Origin: Bacteroidales bacterium
Lineage (GTDB): Bacteria; Bacteroidota; Bacteroidia; Bacteroidales; DTU049
Reading direction: 5' to 3'
NCBI GenBank assembly: GCA_030017935.1
Contig: JASEGF010000007.1
Location: 1,408-21,273 of the forward strand
Length of the DNA stretch: 19,866 bases
In this document: piece after piece, positions 1 through 7,321 of the stretch
Position numbering within the stretch: the first letter of the stretch is position 1
Layout: each line of letters starts with the position of its first letter
The notes under the pieces: model-generated
Databases searched by the model: none
Seen by the model: only the letters and a program-made list of their open reading frames with translations
Told to the model about the DNA's origin: nothing
Program-made: the position numbers and the translations under genes

Positions 1-1028
1 ATTGCATCTGATAAATTTGGTGTTGAATATGAAATCTTAATGCTTTTGTGCCTTCTGCTACCAATTATCTCTTTTTGAGCATATTTATCAATTAATTCTT
101 TTAAAATAACATTTTGATATTTAATATAACAATTTGATAATTTATTTATTTGTGGGTTAATATTAAATTCATTTTTTAAAGTTTCTAAATATTCATATGA
201 TTTTTTTATTTTTTTATTATCCACATTTATTCTATAATTGCTGCATTTAGTAATTATATTTTCAGATAATTTATCTAAACTTTCATTTTTATAATTAACT
301 AATAATGCAGAATCCTGGGTAAAAATAGGATTTTTATATAGTGTATCTATCATGATAATTTGTTCTACAGCCTCATCCCAGGCTTCTCTTTCTAATAAAT
401 CTTCAATTCCTTTTGATAATATTTGTAAAAAATCATTCTTTTTTTCTTCTAAAATATTATTTACCGAGATATATTTACTATTTTTGCTAGCAAAATTTTG
501 AGCTTCTAATAATATATGCAAAGCAATATTATTAAACCCTTTTTCTATAGATTTATCGTATATTGTTATGAAATTTTCGAATAATTTATAATAATTTTTT
601 GTTAAATAAATATCTAATTGCTCAGTTTTGCTATACGATAACCCATCATTTATTAATTTTAATTGCTCTAAAATATTTATAGCATTATTGTATTCTTCTT
701 TTGTGAATAAGTAATCTATCTCTTCTATACTTACATTCCATACAGTGTCTATTGTAGCTTGTAAATATTCAGGCAAATCAGGATATTTTATATTCTTAAA
801 TTTATTAATGTATTCAAGAGTTTTTGTTAAAGTTGTGTCTAAAGCTCTATTTTTCAAATAAAATTTTATATATGCATTCCATGCAATAAACGAATTTGGA
901 TTATATTGTAAGGCGTAATTTATATTTTCTAAACTTTCTTGTTTTTTATTTTCTTTAAATAATTTATCAGATTCTAATATCAAAAGGCTGTCTATATGCT
1001 CGATTTTATCATTCAATTCTTTTTGTTT
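1..1028 (-). pseudogene. 3' part of frameshifted secreted/TPR-like protein (runs off left edge)
   Basis: On the minus strand one reading frame stays open from the window edge to the TAA at 1029-1031, about 342 codons. Its first in-frame ATG comes only after more than 200 residues. The product is helical and rich in Lys, Asn, Glu and Leu (for example EYNNAINILEQL, REAWDEAVEQI), which resembles degenerate TPR/solenoid helices, but I recognise no family. The frame begins exactly where the upstream 265-codon frame (1009-1806) stops. Removing one base from an A-run there would fuse the two into one protein of more than 600 residues, still unfinished at the window edge. I read this as the C-terminal part of the same gene, separated by a real frameshift or a homopolymer error. 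A separate gene with a non-ATG start is the less likely alternative. Confidence 0.6.
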
Positions 1029-1806
1029 TTAAATTGTCGTATTTACTGACGAAATCTATAGGATCATTATTATAAAGTTTCAACTCTTCTACGAGATGCA
1101 ATGTTCCTATTTCTTGGATCTTTTTATCTATCTCATCCAATTCATATTTATGAAAAAGTAAAAGTCTTGGATTATCTGATATCAATGTATCAATATGATT
1201 CATTGAACTTTCGTAAAATATATTAAAGTCATAATAATTGTTAATTAGCTTTTTATAATAGTCTAATTTACTATTTATTTTTTCGTTAACTAATAAAATC
1301 AAGCTATCTAAAGAAAAATAATTTATATTATCAGTAAAATTGGAGTCATAGTAACATGTATCAGTATAATAATACCCTAATTTGTTTGTCAATATACTGC
1401 TACAGGATGTTTCTAATTGATTTATAGTGTTTTTAGCAGTGAAATAAACTGATGCTTTATATGGTTCATATATCTCATTTATTTTAATGTTGCGATAAAA
1501 AATCCCAGGAACTAAATTTAAATTTTTTAATACACAAGTAAAGGCAGTTATGCTATCATTTATATTCCAAACAGTCATTTCTATTTTTAAAGAAATCTTT
1601 TCTGGGAGTGTATATTCTTTATTAGTTTTGCTAATTTCACTGTACCAATTATTTAAAAGACTATCTTCATTTACTAATTTATCCCAATTTTTTTCATAAG
1701 AAAATTCGCCATACCAAAGGATACGTTGAGCAGAGATATTATTTTCTAAAAAATTTAATAAAATAATCATCAAACAAATTATTATAATAAATTCTCTTTT
1801 TAACAT
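1009..1806 (-). CDS. Exported protein of unknown function, N-terminal part of a frameshifted gene
   Basis: 265 codons. Residues 1-26 form a clear signal peptide (MLKREF, then a hydrophobic core, then NNISAQ), so the product enters the Sec pathway. The rest has alternating beta-like (about 65-120) and helical segments (about 165-260). No motif ties it to a known family. It ends abruptly at TGA 1009-1011 just after Lys-rich residues, and the next frame continues without a start codon. The natural product is therefore probably much longer, and this is its N-terminal fragment. Upstream (1824-1831, minus) is TAATTTCG, one mismatch from the Bacteroidota -7 consensus TAnnTTTG, but I see no matching -33 TTG. 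The start ATG directly precedes the signal peptide, which supports it. Confidence 0.7.
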   Translation of the reverse strand: MLKREFIIIICLMIILLNFLENNISAQRILWYGEFSYEKNWDKLVNEDSLLNNWYSEISKTNKEYTLPEKISLKIEMTVWNINDSITAFTCVLKNLNLVPGIFYRNIKINEIYEPYKASVYFTAKNTINQLETSCSSILTNKLGYYYTDTCYYDSNFTDNINYFSLDSLILLVNEKINSKLDYYKKLINNYYDFNIFYESSMNHIDTLISDNPRLLLFHKYELDEIDKKIQEIGTLHLVEELKLYNNDPIDFVSKYDNLKTKRIE

Positions 1807-1961
1807 TGCTACAGTTTATTGTGCGAAATTAAATGAAAAATTGAAATAGCATGATAATTATAATTTCACTACAACTACGTTTTTTAAAGTAAAATACAAA
1901 AATATTAACTGTACTTTTATACTTATTATGAAAAAGTTTAAATAAAAAAGAATAGTGATAA

Positions 1962-1992
1962 GGTTCTATATCTTTTTTAGTGGGTAAAGATC
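1962..1992 (+). repeat. Solo transposon-like terminal repeat
   Basis: The sequence starts GGTTCTATA, then TCTTTTTTAG, then TGGGTAAAGATC. It lines up base for base with the right terminus of the MITE-like element (minus strand of 7282-7312), sharing GGTTCTATA, the T-run, and GGTAAAGAT at the same spacing. No opposite-facing partner (ending TATAGAACC) is present between 1807 and 2230. It therefore looks like a lone or decayed end of the same element family. This is a by-eye match. Confidence 0.55.
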
Positions 1993-2037
1993 AGTTTTCC
2001 CAATAATTAGCTTATAAAAACTTTAATCTATCATCTA

Positions 2038-2229
2038 TCTCCGCGTCAACCCATCACCTCTTCACCCCCTCTCCCCATCAACTAATCAACTAATCAACTC
2101 TTCAACTTATTACCTATTAACTATTCTCTTATGCGCCACTTCTCCCACTCACCCCATCTCCTCGTCACCCCGTCTCCTCGTCTCAACTTATCAACTATTC
2201 AACTTATTATCTATTCCCTATTCTCCTTT
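2038..2229. repeat. Low-complexity purine-rich (minus strand) repeat block at the recX 3' end
   Basis: Read on the recX-coding strand this is a G/A/T block with repeated GGAGA, GGGGTGA, GTTGATTA and GTTGATAA units. It starts at the recX stop codon. The 14-mer TCACCCCGTCTCCT (plus, 2165-2178) recurs exactly at 17651-17664. The 16-mer TTCTCCCACTCACCCC (2140-2155) recurs at 17642-17657. These two blocks are therefore copies of one dispersed repeat type. The function is unknown. Confidence 0.7.
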
Positions 2230-2670
2230 TTAACCAAAGATTAGGTCATTTATTATTTCTAGATCATAACCCTTTTGCTGTAAATGTTTTGCCCAGTATA
2301 TTTTTTCATTGTAGGATAATTTATCTATTTCTACTTTATGTTTTTTTAAATATTCTTTTATTTTTAATTTAAAAAATTCTTTATCATATCTATCAAGAAA
2401 TCTATCTATTACAACTTCGGGAATATTTTTTTGATATAATGAATATTTTATTTTTAGTGGCCCCCACTCATTTTGATTTATCTTGCTACGTATATAAAGC
2501 TCTACAAATCTTTCTTCATTTAAAAAATTATTTTTTTGTAAATATTCAATATACGATTCTAGCTCGTCCTGATCTGCTTTGTAGGATTTTAGTTTATTTA
2601 TCACATCATATTTACATCTCTCTTGTACAGCGCAATATCTAGAAATTTTTTCTAATATTTTATTATCCAT
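2230..2670 (-). CDS. recX: RecX-family regulator of RecA
   Basis: 146 residues, the usual compact RecX size. RecX proteins bind the RecA filament and limit its activity in recombination and the SOS response. The family pattern is visible. Residues 11-28 (YCAVQERCKYDVINKL) match the first three-helix repeat, with its R/E-rich turn. Residues around 47-85 (NNFLNEERFVELYIRSK, then WGPLKIKYSLYQKNI) match the second and most diagnostic repeat. The C-terminal helices (about 110-146) form the third. It is the last gene of the HU / miniprotein / rng / recX unit: its ATG (2668-2670) lies only 2 bp after the rng stop, so it is almost certainly co-transcribed. No LexA-like box is evident nearby. The gene ends straight into a low-complexity repeat block. 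Confidence 0.88.
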   Translation of the reverse strand: MDNKILEKISRYCAVQERCKYDVINKLKSYKADQDELESYIEYLQKNNFLNEERFVELYIRSKINQNEWGPLKIKYSLYQKNIPEVVIDRFLDRYDKEFFKLKIKEYLKKHKVEIDKLSYNEKIYWAKHLQQKGYDLEIINDLIFG

Positions 2671-2672
2671 GA

Positions 2673-4232
2673 TTACTGCAATAAAATTTCTTCGCCATTA
2701 TCATCATAGATATGATATTCTATGAAATTATATTCATCATTTTTATAAATTTTAATTCTGTTTTTGAATTTTAATTTCCACTTCAGATATATAGATGGGA
2801 AGCCAAATTTGATATAAGCATAAATATATGGACTTAAATATATTGTCAATTTTTTTAATGGTTGAGTAGTTAGCAGATAAGTAATATTATCATAAATAAC
2901 GTCAGCAATAATTATACTAGGTTTTATTTCGCCAGTGCCATCGCATACGGGGCATTTCTCCTCTATGTTAATGCTAAGTTCGGGTCTGACGCGTTGTCTA
3001 GTTATTTGTACTAAACCAAATTCTGTTGGTGGCAAAATAGTGTGTTTAGCCCTATCATTTTTCATTAATTCTTTTAATTTGTCATAGAGGTTTTTTCTAT
3101 TTTCGCTAGAATGCATATCAATGAAATCAATGATAATAATACCGCCGAGATCTCTTAATCTAATTTGTCTAGCTATCTCTTCTGCGGCCTCTAGATTTGA
3201 TTCCAATGCATTTTCTTCTTGTGATTTATTAATACTGCCTTTATAACCACTATTTACATCTATTACTTGTAAGGCTTCGGTATGTTCTATAAACAGATAT
3301 ACTCCAGATTTCAGATAAACTTTTTTGCCAAAAGATTGTTTTATTTGTTTTTCTAATCCTGCAGATTCGAAAAGAGGATTTAGTCCTTTATGAAGTTTTA
3401 TTATATCTAGTTTATCTGGAGCATGTTGTTTTAAATAATTTGTGATTTCTTTATATAAATTTACATCTCCAACAGTGATAGATGAGAAGCTATCATTTAA
3501 TATATCTCTCACTACAGTTGTAGAGCGATCTAGCTCAGAAAAAATTATTTTTGGAGGGGAGGCTAATTTTAAGTTATTTTCAATAGTTTTCCACTTTTTT
3601 AATAAATCTTCTATATCATTTTGCAAATCTGAAAAACTCCTATCTTGTGCAGCCGTACGAACTATTATTCCAAATTTATCAGGTCTGATAGATTCTACTA
3701 TGTCTTTTAGTCGTTTCTTTTCTTCTGGATCAATTATTCTATGACTTATTGAGATTTTATTTTGGAAAGGAACTAGCACTAAATATCTGCCCGCAATGCT
3801 TATTTCTGCTGTGGTTCTAGGTCCTTTGTTGCTTATAGGTTCTTTAGTAATTTTTACTAGTACTGTATCTCCTTGCTTTAATACTTTGGATATACTAGTA
3901 GTTTTAGGTAACTCTTTATGATATTTATAATATTCTATTGAAACATTTTTTCCACTGATAAGGTCATGAACATAACTTTGTAAAGTTAAGAAATTTTCAC
4001 CAAGATCAAAATATTGCAAAAAAGCATCTTTTGAGAAACCTACATCTATAAAAGCAGCATTTGGTCCTCCTGGTAATATTTTTTTTACTCTACCTAATAA
4101 TATATCTCCTACTGCAAATATATCATTTTCATTTTCTTCTTGTAATTCTACAAGTTTATTATTTTCAGTAAGAGCTATACGTACTTTGTTTTGCTTTTTA
4201 TCAATGAAAAGTTCACGTACGACATCATTCAT
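2673..4232 (-). CDS. rng: Ribonuclease G/E family endoribonuclease
   Basis: 519 residues, RNase G size, without the long C-terminal degradosome scaffold of RNase E. It cuts single-stranded AU-rich RNA in mRNA turnover and rRNA maturation. An S1-like RNA-binding region spans about 40-150 (GDILLGRVKKILPG, AAFIDVGFSKDAFL). The DNase I-like catalytic core carries the two metal-binding aspartates: D325 in LQVIDVNSG and D369 in IIIIDFIDM. The zinc-link motif CPVCDGTG (C427, C430) supports dimer/tetramer assembly. All key residues are intact. It lies 32 bp after the mS38-like miniprotein and 2 bp before recX. No Shine-Dalgarno sequence precedes the ATG; the upstream stretch is A/T only, as is usual in Bacteroidota. 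The small C-terminal domain (about 440-519) is less conserved. Confidence 0.95.
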   Translation of the reverse strand: MNDVVRELFIDKKQNKVRIALTENNKLVELQEENENDIFAVGDILLGRVKKILPGGPNAAFIDVGFSKDAFLQYFDLGENFLTLQSYVHDLISGKNVSIEYYKYHKELPKTTSISKVLKQGDTVLVKITKEPISNKGPRTTAEISIAGRYLVLVPFQNKISISHRIIDPEEKKRLKDIVESIRPDKFGIIVRTAAQDRSFSDLQNDIEDLLKKWKTIENNLKLASPPKIIFSELDRSTTVVRDILNDSFSSITVGDVNLYKEITNYLKQHAPDKLDIIKLHKGLNPLFESAGLEKQIKQSFGKKVYLKSGVYLFIEHTEALQVIDVNSGYKGSINKSQEENALESNLEAAEEIARQIRLRDLGGIIIIDFIDMHSSENRKNLYDKLKELMKNDRAKHTILPPTEFGLVQITRQRVRPELSINIEEKCPVCDGTGEIKPSIIIADVIYDNITYLLTTQPLKKLTIYLSPYIYAYIKFGFPSIYLKWKLKFKNRIKIYKNDEYNFIEYHIYDDNGEEILLQ

Positions 4233-4264
4233 CTTTTAAGTTTAAGTATAAAAAATTAATATTT

Positions 4265-4360
4265 CTAACGTAACTTTTTCTTGTGTCTATCTTTTCTAAG
4301 TCTCTTTTTCCTTTTATGAGTTGCTATCTTACGTCTTTTTCTTTTTCTTCCACACGGCAT
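4265..4360 (-). CDS. 31-residue AURKAIP1/COX24-domain (mS38-like) ribosomal miniprotein
   Basis: A 31-codon ORF that is easily missed. It reads MPCGRKRKRRKIATHKRK, then KRLRKDRHKKKLR. The K/R content is extreme, and the H-K-R-K-K-R-x-R-K core matches the short bacterial proteins annotated in Bacteroidota as AURKAIP1/COX24 domain. These correspond to the C-terminus of mitochondrial small-subunit protein mS38. The expected role is binding rRNA in the small subunit; that is inference from the family. It sits between the HU-like gene (22 bp upstream) and rng (32 bp downstream) on the same strand, so it is probably co-transcribed. The position next to RNase G and the near-invariant start MPxGxKRKR make a chance ORF unlikely. 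Confidence 0.82.
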   Translation of the reverse strand: MPCGRKRKRRKIATHKRKKRLRKDRHKKKLR

Positions 4361-4382
4361 AATATTGTTATTTTTTAAATGT

Positions 4383-4679
4383 TTAATTACTCTTTACACT
4401 TAAATTTGTTTTTACTGATTTTGAAAATTCTGGAGCTGGTTTAAAGAATGGCTTATAATGAGGAGGTATAATAATAGTTTCATTTCTAGTTATTATTCTG
4501 GCTTTTTTTTCTTTTCTTTCTTTTAATAAAAAAGTACCAAAGCCTCTTAAATATATGTTTTCTCCTTTTGACATATTATCTTTTACAATATCCATGAAAT
4601 TATCCACAACTATCTTTATAACGTCCCTATTCAAATTGGTTCTTTCTTGGATTTCTTTAATGATATCAGCTTTTGTCAT
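4383..4679 (-). CDS. HU/IHF-family DNA-binding protein
   Basis: 98 residues. This is a small dimeric nucleoid protein that bends DNA. An N-terminal helix pair (MTKADIIKEIQERTNLNRDVI) leads to the signature GFGTFLLKERKEKKAR (46-61) and then a beta-arm ending in IIIPPHYKPFFKPAPEF (69-85). The conserved F47/F50 and the PxFKP motif are present. In canonical HU the arm tip carries RNPxTG, whose proline intercalates into DNA. Here the equivalent stretch reads RIITRNE, with no proline, so bending may be weaker or differ in detail. This departure is, as I recall, common in Bacteroidota HU proteins. It is the first gene of the HU / mS38-like / rng / recX unit and has the best promoter in the window directly upstream. 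Confidence 0.93.
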   Translation of the reverse strand: MTKADIIKEIQERTNLNRDVIKIVVDNFMDIVKDNMSKGENIYLRGFGTFLLKERKEKKARIITRNETIIIPPHYKPFFKPAPEFSKSVKTNLSVKSN

Positions 4680-4698
4680 TTTTTTTGTATTTGAAGTG

Positions 4699-4730
4699 CA
4701 AAATTAAATTAAAAATATTAATTAGCAAAA
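4699..4730 (-). promoter_or_regulatory. Bacteroidota-type promoter of the HU-rng-recX operon
   Basis: On the minus strand a -33 TTTTG (4726-4730) is followed after exactly 19 bases by a -7 TAATTTTG (4699-4706). This fits the known Bacteroidota sigma-ABfr consensus (TTTG, about 19-21 bases, TAnnTTTG). Transcription should start about 7 bases downstream, around 4692, leaving a leader of roughly 12 nt before the HU ATG at 4679. This is the clearest promoter match in the window. Confidence 0.65.
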
Positions 4731-4969
4731 TAATTATGTTAATTAGTTGTCACTTAAAAAGTCAATTTGAATATTTTATTAAAAAAAATAAAGAAAAATT
4801 GATAATATAATTATTGATAAGATAAAAATAGCACCTCCAAAATTTGCATTATTATGAGTAAAAAATTATCTATAAGTTATTAATAAACAAATACTTATTA
4901 TGTTTTTTAATGCACGACTAAAGAATTTAAATTGTTATTCCTTCTATATTTTCAATACTTCATAAAATT

Positions 4970-7030
4970 TTACTGCTGAAATTTTTGTAAAATTTCAAAA
5001 TCTTTTTGTGTATTAGCTACATCACCAATCAACCGATAAGCATTAAATCTATTAATATATGCTGTGATATTGTTTGGATCGATTTCTATAGCTTTTGAAT
5101 ATTGCTCGATAGCCTTATGATAATCATTCATATTCATATAGCATAACCCTTTCCAAATATAAGAATTAACATTATTAGAATTTTTAGAAATGCTAAGATC
5201 TAAATATTTTAATGCATTATCATAATTGTGTTGGTTATAATATATTACTCCAAGCCAGTAATATGGCTCATAATAATCTGGATCAATCTCTATACTTTTA
5301 TTGAAATCTATAATAGCAGAATCATAGTTTTGAATATTAAAATAAGCAACCCCTCTCCACATATAAGCTTTAGGATCATCGTCTTTAGTAGATAAATATT
5401 TATTATAATCTGGTATAGCTTCATTAAACTTGCCTAGTGTAGATAATGTATTAGCTCTATTTAATAATCCATCGGGATTGTCTGGTTTTAATTCTAAAAA
5501 TCTATTAAAATCTGCAAGAGCTTGCTCTGGTCTGCCAGTATTATAATACAAAATTCCTCTATTAAGAAAGGGTTCTGCATAACTATAGTCCAAACTAATA
5601 GCTTTAGTAAAATCTTGCAATGCTTTCTCTACATATTTTTCTTTCATTTGGGGATTATCTTTATAAACATCGATAGCATAATGATCCCAATATAAAAAAC
5701 CTCTATTATTATATCCATAAGCATAGCGTGGATATTTCTCTAGCACATCACTAAATAGTACATCACCGTTACGCCAATAATAAGTTCGTTGGTGTGCAAG
5801 AAATGTAAAGATAACAACAACAATTCCAAGTATTATATAATTTAATTTTATATTTTTAATATATTTCTCCATAAGAGTTAATGCAGAAAATGATAAACCT
5901 ATGTATGGTATATAAGTATATCTCTCACTAGCTATCATACCTCCTACTGGTATTATCTGTATCACCATGAGTAGATTAATAGTGAAAAATAATATGCCCC
6001 ATATAAATTTTTTGTTTTTTCTAAGTAAATAAACAATGATGCAAAGAGCTATGAAGGCAATGGGGATTATGAAATATTCTGTTGGCAAAACACCTCCATC
6101 TTTGATAGGATATGGGTAGGCAGCACTCAAATTGATTGGTAAAAAGAATTTCCAAAAATAGAGTATATAGCTATATATCACTATTAGAGCTCGCTCATAA
6201 GCTTTTAAAACTGGTCCTAGCTCTTGTATCGCTTCCTCTTGTGCTAATATTGTTATAATCCCAAATGCAAGTGATAATAAGAAAAATGGAATTTTTTCTA
6301 TCCAAGTTTTCCATCTCCACAATCTTTCATAATATAAATCCATAGCTAATAAGACGACAGAAAATATTACTGCTGATGGTTTAGACAAAAGGCTAAGAAT
6401 AAATAAAAATATGGTCCATATATACCATTTAGTTTTTTTATCTGGTTTATTTACAAAATGATGGTAAGTAATAAGGGCTAATAAGAAAAAGAATGTATAT
6501 AGCACGTCTTTCATCTCAGATATCCATGCCACACTCTCTACATGCATGGGATGCACTGCGAAAAGTAAAGCTACTCCAATAGATATCCATTTTTTTTCTT
6601 GCAGTAATGAGATAAATTTATAAACTAAAAAAGTATTTAACACATGAACAATGAATTGTACAAAATGATAAAGAAATACTTTAGTACCTACAAATTTGAA
6701 AATTACAGCATATACAATTAATGTGAGAGGTTGATAATTACTAAAGTAAAAATTAGAAAAAATATCTTTGATATTTTGCCAACTCAGGCTATCGATATAT
6801 GGATTTTTAATTATATATCCAGAATCATCCCAGTTGTATATCAACTCATTATTAAAGGAATTGAAATACACTAACAAGCATGATATGAATAATATTAGAT
6901 AAGTATAAATTGGTTTATTTAAAAACTGATTTTTTTTATTTGATAATGAGGGTGTAGAATTTTTGGTGTTATGGTAATTTTTGCTATGATTTTTATTATT
7001 ATAATTTGTTTTATATGTAGTTTTACTCAT
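4970..7030 (-). CDS. TMTC-like multi-pass membrane glycosyltransferase (GT-C fold) with C-terminal TPRs
   Basis: 686 residues. Residues 1-38 form a polar, Asn-rich cytoplasmic-looking tail. Residues 41-415 hold about ten hydrophobic segments. The first loop carries WDDSGYI with the adjacent acidic pair D68-D69 typical of GT-C enzymes. Residues 160-178 read HPMHVESVAWISEMKDVLY, a near match to the HPxHVExVAWxxxRKDLL signature of eukaryotic TMTC O-mannosyltransferases and their bacterial relatives. Residues 436-686 hold about seven TPR units (motifs such as AYxxRGxxYxxxxxYxxAixDfxkaIeiDP). The family uses lipid-linked sugars to glycosylate exported proteins; substrate and sugar here are unknown. 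It is monocistronic, with AT-rich spacers on both sides and a MITE upstream. A -7-like TATTTTTG lies at 7049-7056 (minus), but no good -33. Many bacterial members are annotated only as TPR protein. Confidence 0.85.
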   Translation of the reverse strand: MSKTTYKTNYNNKNHSKNYHNTKNSTPSLSNKKNQFLNKPIYTYLILFISCLLVYFNSFNNELIYNWDDSGYIIKNPYIDSLSWQNIKDIFSNFYFSNYQPLTLIVYAVIFKFVGTKVFLYHFVQFIVHVLNTFLVYKFISLLQEKKWISIGVALLFAVHPMHVESVAWISEMKDVLYTFFFLLALITYHHFVNKPDKKTKWYIWTIFLFILSLLSKPSAVIFSVVLLAMDLYYERLWRWKTWIEKIPFFLLSLAFGIITILAQEEAIQELGPVLKAYERALIVIYSYILYFWKFFLPINLSAAYPYPIKDGGVLPTEYFIIPIAFIALCIIVYLLRKNKKFIWGILFFTINLLMVIQIIPVGGMIASERYTYIPYIGLSFSALTLMEKYIKNIKLNYIILGIVVVIFTFLAHQRTYYWRNGDVLFSDVLEKYPRYAYGYNNRGFLYWDHYAIDVYKDNPQMKEKYVEKALQDFTKAISLDYSYAEPFLNRGILYYNTGRPEQALADFNRFLELKPDNPDGLLNRANTLSTLGKFNEAIPDYNKYLSTKDDDPKAYMWRGVAYFNIQNYDSAIIDFNKSIEIDPDYYEPYYWLGVIYYNQHNYDNALKYLDLSISKNSNNVNSYIWKGLCYMNMNDYHKAIEQYSKAIEIDPNNITAYINRFNAYRLIGDVANTQKDFEILQKFQQ

Positions 7031-7091
7031 AACATAATAATTTTAATGCAAAAATACAATATTTTAAAATAATTTATTTTTCTTTTTTTGG

Positions 7092-7312
7092 GGTTCTATA
7101 ACGTTTATTGTGGGTAAATTATTTTACCACAAAGGGCACCAAGATATTACACAAAGTTCACAAATTGCCATTTTAAACTTTCATTTTTTCTCTGTGCTCT
7201 TTGTGCCTTCTTTGAGAACTCTGTGGTTAATATTCTACTGTCTAATGATAAATAAAATTCATTTTTTAAAATTACTTTTTTTATCTTTACCTACTCAAAA
7301 CGTTATAGAACC
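7092..7312. mobile_element. MITE-like non-autonomous element, 221 bp
   Basis: The ends are 27-bp terminal inverted repeats (7092-7118 and the reverse complement of 7286-7312) that match at 23 of 27 positions, both beginning GGTTCTATAACGTTT. Nested inside is a second, looser inverted repeat (7125-7164 against 7189-7228) built of ACCACAAAG, CACAAAG and GGCAC words. There is no transposase gene; the 74-codon plus-strand frame inside is low complexity. AT-rich flanks include AAAATAATTTAT on both sides (near 7066 and 7314), but not directly abutting the left end, so a target duplication is not established. The GGTTCT terminus recalls ISL3-type ends, but that is a guess. The element separates the TMTC-like and acyltransferase genes. 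Confidence 0.72.
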
Positions 7313-7321
7313 AAAAATAAT

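Larger units (their letters stand above)
1807..2229. other. 423-bp gene-free region with solo TIR and purine/pyrimidine-skewed low-complexity block
   Basis: No credible coding frame is present on either strand. The part near 1807-1950 is ordinary AT-rich spacer upstream of the exported protein. At 1962-1992 there is a sequence resembling the terminal repeat of the element at 7092-7312. From about 2038 to 2229 the plus strand is almost free of G (C/T/A only), made of short variations on CTCACCCC, TCTCC, TCAACTA and ACTTAT. This block begins directly at the recX stop codon. Confidence 0.8.

Noticed and set aside
4854..4883. Short plus-strand ORF MSKKLSISY after a TTTGCATTATT stretch
   Set aside because: Only 9 codons before TAA. 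It resembles the region before the TMTC-like gene start (TTTGCATTA, then ATGAGTAAAA) but is too short to call; it may be a remnant.
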